Shown here piece after piece: positions 1 through 8,712 of a DNA stretch of 64,000 bases (position 1 is the stretch's first letter; every line of letters starts with the position of its first letter). Made by a program: the position numbers and the translations under genes. The notes under the pieces were generated by a model. That model saw only the letters and a program-made list of their open reading frames with translations. It was not told the origin of the DNA and searched no databases. Source of the stretch: an uncultured Prevotella sp. (GTDB taxonomy: Bacteria; Bacteroidota; Bacteroidia; Bacteroidales; Bacteroidaceae); contig CAMKRS010000002.1 in NCBI GenBank assembly GCA_946415245.1, forward strand, positions 1-64,000, written 5' to 3'.

Positions 1-1804
1 TTACCAGATGCAAGGGTGCCCAGGGACCATGTGGATCCTTCGCCGTACTCATATAAAGTCCCTCCTCGGGCGTGCAGAAATACACATAGTAGAGTCCGTC
101 GTGATAGCGGATGGCAGGTGCCCACGAACCACCGGCATAGTGCTGGTTGCTATCCCACCCCGGCTCATCGAAGCGGCGGTAGATCTGACTGATATAGTGC
201 CAGTTGACCATATCCTCCGATTCTAATACCTGCATGCCCAGGAAATGGAAGTCGGACGCCACCATATAGAATTTCGAGCCTACGCGGATGACGTCAGGAT
301 CAGAGAAATCCGCATTCAGCACGGGGTTGCGATAGGCGCCGTTGCCCAGATCGCCCCAGCCTTCATCACCCTCATCGCCCCAGCCCTCAGTGTCCGTCCT
401 CATAAAGTCCGGACGCACATCGGTCTCAGCCGTCTCCACATATATATTATTTAAATGTACGCCACGCGCATGACGAATATAAAAACCCTTCGCGGGCAGA
501 CGACCCCACATCGTCGCCTCGGGATAAGCCTTTTCTTTCTCATTCCTGATGGAGTCGTTGATAGCTGCGAGGTCCGTAGCATTCACCCCACCCTTGTGAC
601 GGAGTGTGATATTCGAAAGCCAGATATTCTTTACCGGATGACCGGGCAGACCTGTGATCGAACAGCCCACCGGACCTGCATTGCGAATCTGGAAATTATC
701 AAGGTGAATGCCATCGATTGTGCCCACATGGTCGATGGGAATGAGTTCGGTAATCGTGTCTTCATTGCCGTTACCACTCAATCCCGTGCCGGCATTTCTC
801 AGTTTGTAGCCGCGTCCGCGATTACCCAGACGGATGAAAATGGGCGATTCCGTACCCTCGACGGTGAAGTCAGACACGTTCACATTCTCCATCACGCCCC
901 CATCGACAATCTCCAATGAGAGAGCCGACGTGCCTATTTTCGACGGGGCACCAAAGAATTGACTTGACTGGTCGCTGCTCGGCTTGACCACAATACCAGA
1001 GATATTGATATTGCGGAAACCACCATTAGTCTCCGTACCCAATTTCACGGCATTGCAATGACTCGACACCACACAGTCTGAGATGCGGATGTTCTCACAA
1101 AGTCGGGGCGAGGTGCTTTTCAGCGTGATAGCATCGTCGTCGCTATCTGCTATCATCCCCTGCACAATCACATCGTGACAGCCATCCAAATCGAGGGCGT
1201 CGTTGTTATAGTTATTACGGTTTTGCACCTTGATACCCTCTATCTTCAATCGATCGCAAGCCAGATAATGCTGCATCCAGCAACCGCTGTTCTTCAAGGT
1301 AATATTTCTCACGGTGATATCCTCGCCCTGGATGAATCGCAACAGATGGGGCCGGGTGATGCCTTCGTCATTCCACGACAGCTTTTTAAAAGCTCTGCCC
1401 CGACCGTCGATGGTGCCATAGCCATCGATCACCACGTTCTTCACCTTGTCGGCATAGATCAGTTGGATGGTATTGGTCTGTGTGCGCAGCGAGACATAGT
1501 CCGACTTCATCGGCTTATAATCCTTCAGGTCTGTGCTGCCATAGAGCGTGGCGCCCTGTTCCAGAAACAGATGCACATCCGACTTTAAGATAATCGTACC
1601 TATCTTATATTGTCCTGCCGGCACCATGACCCGTCCACCGCCTGCTTTCGAACAGTCGTCGATAGCTTTTTGAATCGCCGCTGTGCTCAGCACCGTAGTG
1701 TCTGATTTGGCCCCGTAATTCACGATATTGTAATCAGCAGCAGAAGCGCAGAGAGTGAAGAGTGAAGAGTGAAGAGTGAAGAATAATAGGCGGAAGAATT
1801 TCAT
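1..1804 (-). CDS. GH28-GH43 fusion glycoside hydrolase (C-terminus cut by window edge)
   Basis: A secreted two-domain carbohydrate-active enzyme, read from the ATG at 1804-1802; the frame stays open to base 1. After a signal peptide ending near CASA comes a GH28 beta-helix (start NIVNYGAKSDTT; active-site-like DSDDDAITLKS and SSHCNAVKLGTETNGG). It ends near HLNNIYVETAETDV. A Gly/Asp/Trp linker with a repeated EGWGD unit follows, then a GH43 N-terminus (NPVLNADFSDPDVIRVG, SEDMVNWHYI). GH28 enzymes cleave pectic galacturonans and GH43 enzymes remove arabinose or xylose, so pectin side-chain degradation is inferred. The signal peptide contains an in-frame 7-base repeat array. A -7 box (TACCTTTG) lies at 1841-1834. 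The GH43 part is incomplete here. Confidence 0.85.
   Translation of the reverse strand, partial: MKFFRLLFFTLHSSLFTLCASAADYNIVNYGAKSDTTVLSTAAIQKAIDDCSKAGGGRVMVPAGQYKIGTIILKSDVHLFLEQGATLYGSTDLKDYKPMKSDYVSLRTQTNTIQLIYADKVKNVVIDGYGTIDGRGRAFKKLSWNDEGITRPHLLRFIQGEDITVRNITLKNSGCWMQHYLACDRLKIEGIKVQNRNNYNNDALDLDGCHDVIVQGMIADSDDDAITLKSTSPRLCENIRISDCVVSSHCNAVKLGTETNGGFRNINISGIVVKPSSDQSSQFFGAPSKIGTSALSLEIVDGGVMENVNVSDFTVEGTESPIFIRLGNRGRGYKLRNAGTGLSGNGNEDTITELIPIDHVGTIDGIHLDNFQIRNAGPVGCSITGLPGHPVKNIWLSNITLRHKGGVNATDLAAINDSIRNEKEKAYPEATMWGRLPAKGFYIRHARGVHLNNIYVETAETDVRPDFMRTDTEGWGDEGDEGWGDLGNGAYRNPVLNADFSDPDVIRVGSKFYMVASDFHFLGMQVLESEDMVNWHYISQIYRRFDEPGWDSNQHYAGGSWAPAIRYHDGLYYVYFCTPEEGLYMSTAKDPHGPWAPLHLV
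1751..1786. repeat. 7-base tandem array in GH28 signal peptide
   Basis: About five units of GAGTGAA, coding in frame on the minus strand for the hydrophobic core of the signal peptide (TLHSSLFT). Confidence 0.85.
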
Positions 1805-1833
1805 ATTTGTATCACTTTTATTAGTTTATGTTG

Positions 1834-1841
1834 CAAAGGTA
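1834..1841 (-). promoter_or_regulatory. -7 box of the GH28-GH43 gene
   Basis: TACCTTTG on the minus strand, about 30 bases before the ATG at 1804; matches the Bacteroidota TAnnTTTG consensus. No clear -33 TTTG was seen. Confidence 0.55.
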
Positions 1842-1850
1842 ATAAAAAGT

Positions 1851-1880
1851 TCATAATTCATAGTTCAGAGTTCAGAGTTT
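1851..1880. repeat. Intergenic 7-base array
   Basis: Degenerate units ATAATTC, ATAGTTC, AGAGTTC, AGAGTTT in the divergent GH28-GH43 / GH43 intergenic region. Confidence 0.75.
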
Positions 1881-1885
1881 TTTTC

Positions 1886-1893
1886 TAAATTTG
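1886..1893 (+). promoter_or_regulatory. -7 box of the first GH43 gene
   Basis: TAAATTTG, about 33 bases before the ATG at 1926. Confidence 0.5.
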
Positions 1894-1925
1894 CGAACAA
1901 ATAGTTATCAACTCAAACTTTATTA

Positions 1926-3977
1926 ATGATGAAAAGACTACTTTTTTTCTGTTTCCTGGCGTGTACAGCATGGGCTGTTAACGCTCAGAACCCCTATCTC
2001 CCTTTGTGGGAGCATGTACCCGATGGCGAACCCCGTGTGTTTGAGGATCCCGACCATCCCGGCAAACTCCGTGCTTACATCATCGGTTCACACGATGTGA
2101 ACTACTCCGCCTATTGTGGCCCTGACATCCGTATGTGGTCAGCTCCTGTGGAGGATCTGAGTCAGTGGCGCGATGAAGGCCCTATCTTCACTTGGTTTGT
2201 CGACGGACAGTGGGACACGATGTATGCCCCCGACCTTGTGGAAGTGAAGGACAGAGCCACCGGCAAGAAAACCTACTATCTCTATCCCCACAGTCGTGGC
2301 TGGCGTCGTACGCCGATGGTGTGTAAGGGCGACCGTCCCGATGGTCCCTTTACCCCGATTAACCTCACCGAAGATGGTCGTCAGTGCCTCCCCGGCTCGC
2401 TGATTGACTTCGACCCCTCGGTGTTCATCGAGAACATCACCGACAAGAAGGATAAGGACTACGACATCGGCTACCGCGCTTATGTATTCTACGGTTTCCA
2501 ACATTCTACTGCTGTTGAGCTCGATCAGAAAACCATGTACTCGAAGCGCGAGGGTACGGAGCCCATCGACCCCTTCATTCCTGCCAGCAGTGCCGACGGC
2601 CGTCTGCTTGACAGAGCCGGCAGCGAATACAAAGCCCTCTATGCCGGACAGAACCCGCTCGACTTCAACTTCTTCGAGGCCAGCTCCATCCGTCAGGTAG
2701 GTAATAAATACGTGATGGTGTTCTCCGGCTACAGCGGCAAGGAGTACGGATTGGGCAATACCAACTCCGCCCTGCGCTATGCTTTCGGCGACTCTCCCCT
2801 CGGTCCTTGGCGCTCCGGCGGCGTCTTGGTAGACTCCCGCGGTGTCGTGCTGGGCGAGGATGGCGGCAAACTCATCACCACCAACTTCGGTCATAACACC
2901 CACGGCTCGCTGCAGGAGATCAACGGTCAGTGGTATGTGTTCTATCACCGTCCGCCACGCGGTTTCGGTAATGCCCGTCAGTCGATGGTGGCACCGGTGA
3001 AGATCACCTGGGACAAGAAGCCCGTAGCCAAGGGTGGCGTGGTGAAGATTACGGGTTACGATCCCTATGCCAAGGATAATGTCTGGACGGCGAAGGCTGC
3101 CGACGGCAACGAGTATACCGGTGCAGAAGTCACCAGCGAGGGCTTCCAGATTTTCGGTCTGCCACCTTATGCATACTATAGCGCAGGTTATGCCTGCTTC
3201 GTCTACGGTCCTGGCTCTAACGACTGGATGCAGGATAACCACGACGTCTGGAATAACTCAATGGACCTCGCCGGTATCAAGAACGGTGGCATTATCGGTT
3301 TCAAGTACTTCGGCTTTGGCGGTCTGGCTCAGGACACCAAGGGTTGTAAGGCTTTCGAAGGTATCAAGAAGGGCGACAACCCGCATCTTTACCTGAACTT
3401 GACCAGCAGCGGCAAGGGCGCCTTCAAGATTCACGTCAAGCTCGATGATCCTTGGAAGGGTGAGGAGATTGGCGAATTCGTTTTCGACGACAAGTTCCCC
3501 GCCAATCAGGCACTTACGGTTTCCAAATTAGTGCCCGCTGTTGAAGGACTGACTGGCAAACACGCTATCTATCTGGTGGTAGAAGGTCCGGAAGTACAGC
3601 AGCCTCAGCAGCCACAGGGCCAGTGGGGTCGTCGTGGACCGCAGGGTCCGCAGCGTCCGCAAGGTCTCTTCGACCTCCACGGTATCGGCTTCTCAAAGAC
3701 TGACGCCCACCCGGTTACCATGGTACCAAAGGTAACGATCACTGCCGACGGCAAGCCTCTGACGATTCCTTCAACGCCTGTGCGTTTCACCAATCAGAAC
3801 GGCTATCCCGACCAGATCCGCTATCAGCTCTATGCTCCGCTGAATGCAGGATCGAAATTGAAAGCGACGTCGGATGCACCTAACGGCGTGAAGTTCGACA
3901 TCAGTCCCATCGTAGAGGGCCGTGCCACCATCAAGGCCACCTTCAAGGGCAAGACGAAGATCTTCTTGATCAACTAA
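1926..3977 (+). CDS. Secreted GH43 family glycoside hydrolase
   Basis: 683 residues with a signal peptide (cleavage near VNAQ-NPYLP). The GH43 five-bladed propeller spans roughly residues 22-360. FEDPD carries the likely catalytic base (Asp41), YAPDLVEV the second Asp region, and FFEASSIRQV the likely general-acid Glu. The last 300 residues form a second domain, interrupted near 560 by a Gln/Pro/Gly-rich stretch (PQQPQGQWGRRGPQGPQRPQ). GH43 members act as arabinofuranosidases, xylosidases or arabinanases; the substrate is not clear from sequence. It is closely related to the GH43 lipoprotein at 46944-48680 (shared PYxPLWEHxPDGEP start). It is transcribed divergently from the GH28-GH43 gene, so shared plant-glycan use is likely. 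Confidence 0.92.
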   Translation: MMKRLLFFCFLACTAWAVNAQNPYLPLWEHVPDGEPRVFEDPDHPGKLRAYIIGSHDVNYSAYCGPDIRMWSAPVEDLSQWRDEGPIFTWFVDGQWDTMYAPDLVEVKDRATGKKTYYLYPHSRGWRRTPMVCKGDRPDGPFTPINLTEDGRQCLPGSLIDFDPSVFIENITDKKDKDYDIGYRAYVFYGFQHSTAVELDQKTMYSKREGTEPIDPFIPASSADGRLLDRAGSEYKALYAGQNPLDFNFFEASSIRQVGNKYVMVFSGYSGKEYGLGNTNSALRYAFGDSPLGPWRSGGVLVDSRGVVLGEDGGKLITTNFGHNTHGSLQEINGQWYVFYHRPPRGFGNARQSMVAPVKITWDKKPVAKGGVVKITGYDPYAKDNVWTAKAADGNEYTGAEVTSEGFQIFGLPPYAYYSAGYACFVYGPGSNDWMQDNHDVWNNSMDLAGIKNGGIIGFKYFGFGGLAQDTKGCKAFEGIKKGDNPHLYLNLTSSGKGAFKIHVKLDDPWKGEEIGEFVFDDKFPANQALTVSKLVPAVEGLTGKHAIYLVVEGPEVQQPQQPQGQWGRRGPQGPQRPQGLFDLHGIGFSKTDAHPVTMVPKVTITADGKPLTIPSTPVRFTNQNGYPDQIRYQLYAPLNAGSKLKATSDAPNGVKFDISPIVEGRATIKATFKGKTKIFLIN

Positions 3978-3987
3978 CCCTAATATA

Positions 3988-4072
3988 AACAACGGATTAC
4001 ACGGATTTTACGGATTCTAATGCAGATAACCATGCGAAGCTTCAATCCGTGGAATCCGTGTAATCCGTTGTT
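3988..4072. repeat. Inverted 9-base-period repeat (long hairpin)
   Basis: The left arm (3988-4016, CGGATTACA-type units) and right arm (4044-4072, ATCCGTGTA-type units) are complementary, perfectly so over the outer 20 bases. The loop is about 27 bases. It lies just after the GH43 stop and may act as a terminator or RNA 3' end, though no T tract follows directly. Confidence 0.85.
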
Positions 4073-4074
4073 TT

Positions 4075-4090
4075 AACCTAAAGATAACAT
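4075..4090 (+). promoter_or_regulatory. Shared upstream element, copy 1
   Basis: AACCTAAAGATAACAT, 46 bases before the -7 box at 4121. The same element stands before the genes at 9065 and 9722 with nearly the same spacing. It contains a TAAC-N7-TAAC direct repeat, as OmpR-type regulators often bind. Confidence 0.65.
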
Positions 4091-4120
4091 TCTTTTTTAT
4101 CGCTTTTCGCGAAATTTGTG

Positions 4121-4128
4121 TACCTTTG
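4121..4128 (+). promoter_or_regulatory. -7 box of the membrane protein gene
   Basis: TACCTTTG, 9 bases before the ATG at 4137. A GTG at 4116 lies upstream of and within this promoter, so it is not used as the start. Confidence 0.65.
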
Positions 4129-4136
4129 CACCCGAG

Positions 4137-4919
4137 ATGAGAAAAGCGTTAATGTATCTGTTACTCTCGCTGGGAATTGTCCTGGTTGTGATGTTTATCT
4201 GCGGGGCCGTTATTGGCTTTGCCGGCAACTTCTTTGAAGCCCTTCACAACGGCATCCTTGCCCAGACCAATCCCTCCAGCATCTACTTCGCTCTCGGCAT
4301 GATCATCCTCTGCATCGCTTGTCTCGTTCTGCAAATCGTATTCCTCCGCATGCGCTTTGCCAGCTACACCATGGGCCGCATCCCTAAGGGGAAGAAACGC
4401 GGAATAGTCATCGGCAACGCCGGTATGGCTATGTACGGTCTGGGATTGCTCTACTGCACCATCTCCGATCCCTTCTTCAGCAACGACGAAGCCTTGCGTG
4501 AGTCATATACATGGATGTCACAGCACCCCGTTCTCTCATTGATCGGCATGACGTTCGTCGAGGCCACGGCCGATTTGGTCATCTTCGGCGGTATTATGCG
4601 TGAGCTGCTTGAGTGGAAACACCGTCCGGAGATCATCGTCCCGGTATTCGGCCTCATCATCGGTCTGTTATCGGCATGTTTCAGCTCCCCCGTCTTAGCC
4701 ATTCCTGCTGCGATGGCGGTGATGTTCCAGGGGTATCTCTACGACTATTGCCGTAGTGTCATTCCCATCATCATCGGCGACTTCTTCTATTGGCTGATCA
4801 TCATCCTGCTCATCGATACGAGTCTTCCCGGGTGGTTTTTCTTCATTGCCGCCGCCCTCTTCGTTCCCGGCGCCGTCATTGCCCTCCAGACGATGGAACC
4901 GTATAAGCCGATTGACTAA
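4137..4919 (+). CDS. Multi-pass membrane protein, possibly CPBP-like
   Basis: About 260 residues with roughly seven or eight hydrophobic segments. The ATG at 4137 is preferred over an in-frame GTG at 4116, because the latter lies inside the promoter. The segment FVEATADLVIFGGIMRELLE followed by paired hydrophobic helices is loosely reminiscent of CPBP intramembrane proteases, but their EExxxR motif is not intact, so the assignment is weak and a transporter-like role is equally possible. The gene stands alone behind the shared 16-base upstream element, and its 3' end meets the response-regulator gene across a 7-base repeat hairpin. Confidence 0.75.
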   Translation: MRKALMYLLLSLGIVLVVMFICGAVIGFAGNFFEALHNGILAQTNPSSIYFALGMIILCIACLVLQIVFLRMRFASYTMGRIPKGKKRGIVIGNAGMAMYGLGLLYCTISDPFFSNDEALRESYTWMSQHPVLSLIGMTFVEATADLVIFGGIMRELLEWKHRPEIIVPVFGLIIGLLSACFSSPVLAIPAAMAVMFQGYLYDYCRSVIPIIIGDFFYWLIIILLIDTSLPGWFFFIAAALFVPGAVIALQTMEPYKPID

Positions 4920-4923
4920 TCGA

Positions 4924-5004
4924 TGGACAATGGACAATTGATAATGGATAATTGCAAGAAAGCCCATCGGATAATTATCCATTATCCATTGTCAATTATC
5001 AATT
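4924..5004. repeat. Inverted pair of 7-base arrays between convergent genes
   Basis: Two arrays of GGACAAT/GATAAT-type units point toward each other. Bases 4940-4953 and 4973-4986 are exact complements (14 bases), so the transcript can form a hairpin between the two stop codons. The right arm runs into the stop of the response-regulator gene. Confidence 0.8.
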
Positions 5005-5697
5005 AACTATAAGTTGAAGTCCGATACCACGCACAGTCTTCAGCGTGATACGGGGTTCATCGGCAAGCAGTTTCCTGAGTTTATTAACAAACACATCAAG
5101 ACTTCTTGAGGCGAAATAGTCATCCTCCGTATTCCAGAAACGACTGAGGATCGCTTCCCGTCGCACCACATTATTTTTATTATCGGCGAGGATGGCCAGT
5201 ATCTGTGCCTCACGCTGCGTCATTGTCTGCGAGGCACCGGTATCATCGTTGCGCAGTGTGGCATGGTCGGCATCGAGCGTATATTTGCCCAGTTTATAGT
5301 GGCTTACCTCCTTCTGCGTCTTCGCCCCACCCCGCATCTTCATCAGCGCCTGGATATGTGCATCGAGTTCTTCGGGCACAAAGGGTTTCTTCACATAGTT
5401 GTTGATTCCGAGGCGATAACCCGCCTTCACATCATTGGGCGACGTGAGTGCCGAGGTGAAGATGATGATTACCGTCTGGTCGGTCTCACGGATACGTTCC
5501 ACCATCTCGAAACCGTTCATCACCGGCATGTCGATGTCGGAAATGATCACATCAGGGTGTGTCTCCTCCCAGGCCTTCACACCTTCCTTACCGTTGGCAG
5601 CGGTGGTCACCTCATAACCGCCAATTATATCCTCCAGGCCTGTCTTCTCGATATAGGCCAACGACGCATCGTCTTCCACCAATAATAACTTGATCAT
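4999..5697 (-). CDS. rprY: OmpR-family response regulator, RprY-like
   Basis: 232 residues. The receiver domain (about 1-120) shows the acidic pair EDD, phosphoacceptor DIDMP (Asp about 54), FTSA switch and KKPF lysine. A winged-helix DNA-binding domain follows (about 130-230; TMTREAQILAILADN, SLDVFVNKLRKLL, VRGIGLQL). It overlaps the upstream histidine kinase by an ATGA, so the two are a coupled two-component system. The resemblance is to the RprX/RprY pair of Bacteroides and Porphyromonas. Its targets are unknown; the TAAC-N7-TAAC element near 4075, 8960 and 9632 is a candidate operator by inference only. Confidence 0.9.
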   Translation of the reverse strand: MIKLLLVEDDASLAYIEKTGLEDIIGGYEVTTAANGKEGVKAWEETHPDVIISDIDMPVMNGFEMVERIRETDQTVIIIFTSALTSPNDVKAGYRLGINNYVKKPFVPEELDAHIQALMKMRGGAKTQKEVSHYKLGKYTLDADHATLRNDDTGASQTMTQREAQILAILADNKNNVVRREAILSRFWNTEDDYFASRSLDVFVNKLRKLLADEPRITLKTVRGIGLQLIVN

Positions 5698-6890
5698 ATC
5701 TTTGGTATATATAATGTAAATTCCGAGAACTTGTCTTTCTCGCTTGCAACGGTGACTTTTCCCCCGTGCGCCCGCATTACCTGATCCACGTAGTTCAGAC
5801 CGAGTCCGAACCCGCTGACACCGCCCTTACGGTTTTTCTCATGGATGGCCGCCCGTCCGAACTTGTCGAATATCACCTGCTGCTCCTCCTTTGTCATGCC
5901 GATACCGTTGTCGCGCACCTTCAGCAGCACATGTTTGTCGGTATCCCACGTCTTGATCTCTATCCTGATCTCGTCCTTCGAATACTTCACCGCATTGTCT
6001 ATCAGGTTAGCGATGGCCTCGGTCAGATACTGCTCATCGGCCAACAGATTCTTCACTTCCAGACGGGTGGTGATCTCGATGGGTTTCGTAGCTTTCGCCT
6101 TCGCCTTTTCCACCAGATCGTTGATGATCGGTTCGATATAGATGTCCCACTTATTCAGGATCAATTTCTTATTTTCCAGTTTCGAGATCGTCAGCAACTT
6201 GTTCACCAGCGCCAGCAGATGTTCTGCCTCGTCTTCGATGATTGTGTAGTATTTTTCCTTGATCTGCGGCTTATCGTCCACCTTACCGCTGTGCAGGAAG
6301 TGTGCTCCCATGATGATCGAACTCAAAGGTGACTTCATGTCATGCACCATCGCATACGAGAAGTCGTTACGCAGTTCCGCTATCTGTTCCTGTTCGGTGA
6401 TAAACCGCAACAGTTGGATGATGATGAGGGCGAAGAAGCCCAGAATGATAGCGCTGATCAGAAACAGCGGACTCAGCCGCCGCGCTAGTTCCGGATAGGG
6501 ATTATTCAGTGCCAGTCTGACCGAGCGTTTCCCGTCGATCTTCACCGGCTTCGTCATCAGCGACCAGCTCGAGCTTCTCCCGTTATTCTCTCGCACAACC
6601 TTATCCATTATCCATTGTCCATTGTCCATTGTCCCTTCCAATTCCTGGAGGGTGACATCACGGTTGAGCCCCGCTACACCCAGCAGCGAATCGACCCGCA
6701 TGGCCAACGTATCCAGCGACAACTCCGCGCCGCTATCGGTGAGTTGCAATGCCCATGTCAATTGTGCACCAGCCCGCTCTGCGATGTCCTTCGTCACCGA
6801 ACGATAGGTCATCACCATATACACCGCCAGCAACAGCAGCACTGCCACTGCACTCACCATCGACACATCCCTATACCTATTCTTTTGCAT
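5694..6890 (-). CDS. rprX: Sensor histidine kinase, RprX-like
   Basis: 398 residues from the ATG at 6890; a TTG further upstream sits in the promoter. It has an N-terminal membrane segment, a periplasmic loop, a second segment (about 145-165), and the kinase core: H-box MVHDMKSPLSS, N-box LIDNAVKYSKDE, G1 VRDNGIGMTKEE and G2 SGFGLGLNYV. It autophosphorylates and passes phosphate to the coupled RprY-like regulator. The periplasmic loop contains the in-frame 7-base array encoding TMDNGQWIMDK, which is unlikely to be ancestral to the fold. The pair is transcribed from a -7 box directly before the ATG. Confidence 0.92.
   Translation of the reverse strand: MQKNRYRDVSMVSAVAVLLLLAVYMVMTYRSVTKDIAERAGAQLTWALQLTDSGAELSLDTLAMRVDSLLGVAGLNRDVTLQELEGTMDNGQWIMDKVVRENNGRSSSWSLMTKPVKIDGKRSVRLALNNPYPELARRLSPLFLISAIILGFFALIIIQLLRFITEQEQIAELRNDFSYAMVHDMKSPLSSIIMGAHFLHSGKVDDKPQIKEKYYTIIEDEAEHLLALVNKLLTISKLENKKLILNKWDIYIEPIINDLVEKAKAKATKPIEITTRLEVKNLLADEQYLTEAIANLIDNAVKYSKDEIRIEIKTWDTDKHVLLKVRDNGIGMTKEEQQVIFDKFGRAAIHEKNRKGGVSGFGLGLNYVDQVMRAHGGKVTVASEKDKFSEFTLYIPKI
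6601..6634. repeat. 7-base array inside the histidine kinase gene
   Basis: Units TTATCCA/TTGTCCA, in frame, coding for part of the periplasmic sensor loop. Confidence 0.85.
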
Positions 6891-6899
6891 AAGCGCCCA

Positions 6900-6907
6900 C
6901 AAAGATA
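6900..6907 (-). promoter_or_regulatory. -7 box of the two-component operon
   Basis: TATCTTTG on the minus strand, 9 bases before the ATG at 6890. Confidence 0.6.
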
Positions 6908-6937
6908 GTGCAATTCGGGCGAACTACCAAATATATC

Positions 6938-6967
6938 ACAAAAAAACTCCCCTTGTGGGGAGTCTTT
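6938..6967 (-). terminator. Intrinsic terminator of the large lipoprotein gene
   Basis: An ACTCCCC stem with a TTGT loop and GGGGAGT, flanked by A and T runs on either side, so it can work in both directions. It lies just after the stop of the minus-strand gene ending at 6987 and upstream of the kinase promoter. Confidence 0.85.
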
Positions 6968-6986
6968 TTTCTCAGAGCACATTTTC

Positions 6987-8612
6987 TTACTGGTTTCCTA
7001 AGAGTGCATCCTTCGTCGTGTTGCGAGCGCTTACGATAGCCTCCGAGGCTGCGTCGAGCACTTTGGCTACTGGGTCATCCGACTTCTTATCCTTCGGGTA
7101 TGCATACTCCCAAAGCGTCTTCTCAGGCACGAGTTTTATCGAAGTATTCCAGTCGGCGATATCAAACTTCCAGAGCTTCAGCTTCGCACCCATATCGGCA
7201 TACACACCTGCTTTCACGTCTGCGTTGAACTTGATGGGCTTGTCCTCCAACGGCGCAATCTGCAATTCAGCCTCTGTCGAGATTTTCGGACCGATGGCGA
7301 TCTTTGGACCAGCCACCTTGTCGATGATGAGGTCTACACCCAGGAAGAGTCCTATACCGGCTTCTGCCTTGAAAGATGTGGTGGGGGTGATAAAGGTCAG
7401 CTTGTTGGTCACTTCCTCGGTTTCACCGTAAGCCTGCCATTCCTTCTGATATCTCACGCCACCCTTGAAAGTGCGGTCGTACTCATACTTCACACCTCCG
7501 TAGAACGAACCCTTCACATCGGCATCAAACTTCATGTACATACTTGGATTGACGTCCACCCAGAACGGCACAGGACCGATAGCGAATGTGAATGAGAATG
7601 CGGTGAAGTTCCAGATTTCTTTCTTGACCTCAGCGAGTTTCTTCTTCTTATCGAAGCCGATGGTAATCTGAGGCTTGAAGGTAAAGCGACCGTCGACACC
7701 AGCATCGAACTTATTCAGGATGGGCACTACAGCATAGTCGCGATCCACGTCGAGGTAGAACTTATAGTTCAGATTCAGCGCTGCGGGAGCCTTGATATGT
7801 ACATTCAGTGTGTCACCTTCAGAACCAAACTTCGGATCGGCCTTGATCTCAGTCTCGATATTTATGATGTTACCCTTCTTGTCGATAGTGAAGTAATGTC
7901 CACTCCAAGCACCGGTGGCAGCATCCTTTACTGTATTGGCGGCCTTCTTGATCCAACTCCACAGACCACGAGTATCGTCCATACCCAACAGCTGCTCGGC
8001 GGTGAAATACTCACTATCGTAGCCGTCCATACCACGTGTCAACCCGTTAGGCTCACAGTCACGATAGATCACTCGCACGCCCAGCGGATGGATAAAGTTC
8101 TCTTCATCGGTATAGCGCGACGAAAGATCGCCGTTGGCACCACGGGTGACAGCCGCATTCTCATTGATATACATACGGGTGTCGAGGCCTATGCTCTTGC
8201 CTACCAAGAACTCACCGATACCTACCTTCACCACCTTCAATTCGATGCGATCGCCATTGTCCTTCTCGCTCGTGGCTCTCACGTGGAACGGGCGCTGGTT
8301 CTGTCCCTGCCACACACCGGTGGGATGATTCACAAACGAGTGGATGCCCATCTTCTCAGCATAGGCCTTGCTCACACTGATCATCGTGGTGTCGGCATTC
8401 ATGATCTGTACATCGTTCGTATGGTCAAAGTCGAAGAAATTCAGGGCCAGCGGCTCCAACAGTTCCTGACGGGCCGACTGCTTGTCATCGGCAACGGGAT
8501 TCTTATCGTCAATGATATCATTATCACTACATGCTGTGAATACAAAAGCAAAGGTTCCTACGGTAACGACGCCCATCAGCATCTTGTTTACCAAATAATT
8601 CATTGTCTTCAT
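6987..8612 (-). CDS. Large predicted lipoprotein of unknown function
   Basis: 541 residues with a lipoprotein signal (lipobox FTACS; +1 Cys followed by SDND). The first half has no recognisable domain. The second half (about 250-480) is rich in alternating hydrophobic strands with repeated amphipathic patterns (KADPKFGSEGDTLNVHI, FKPQITIGFD, SMYMKFDADVKG, IGLFLGVDLII). This suggests a beta-rich barrel-like or beta-sandwich surface protein. The C-terminus is helical and charged. It is a single gene with its own promoter (-7 box 8712-8705) and terminator. I do not recognise a family. Confidence 0.85.
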   Translation of the reverse strand: MKTMNYLVNKMLMGVVTVGTFAFVFTACSDNDIIDDKNPVADDKQSARQELLEPLALNFFDFDHTNDVQIMNADTTMISVSKAYAEKMGIHSFVNHPTGVWQGQNQRPFHVRATSEKDNGDRIELKVVKVGIGEFLVGKSIGLDTRMYINENAAVTRGANGDLSSRYTDEENFIHPLGVRVIYRDCEPNGLTRGMDGYDSEYFTAEQLLGMDDTRGLWSWIKKAANTVKDAATGAWSGHYFTIDKKGNIINIETEIKADPKFGSEGDTLNVHIKAPAALNLNYKFYLDVDRDYAVVPILNKFDAGVDGRFTFKPQITIGFDKKKKLAEVKKEIWNFTAFSFTFAIGPVPFWVDVNPSMYMKFDADVKGSFYGGVKYEYDRTFKGGVRYQKEWQAYGETEEVTNKLTFITPTTSFKAEAGIGLFLGVDLIIDKVAGPKIAIGPKISTEAELQIAPLEDKPIKFNADVKAGVYADMGAKLKLWKFDIADWNTSIKLVPEKTLWEYAYPKDKKSDDPVAKVLDAASEAIVSARNTTKDALLGNQ

Positions 8613-8704
8613 AATCGTTATTCTTTAAAAGTTATTTAATCCTGTTTATTCTGTCATCGTCGTTGTTTGGAGTTTATTGAGTCCGTTTTCGACTTTTGAC
8701 GATG

Positions 8705-8712
8705 CAAAGATA
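8705..8712 (-). promoter_or_regulatory. -7 box of the large lipoprotein gene
   Basis: TATCTTTG on the minus strand, about 95 bases before the ATG at 8612. A possible -33 TTTG lies at 8737-8734. Confidence 0.5.

Noticed and set aside
2139..3242. Long antisense frames opposite the GH43 and other genes
   Set aside because: They follow the codon pattern of the real gene on the other strand and resemble no protein.
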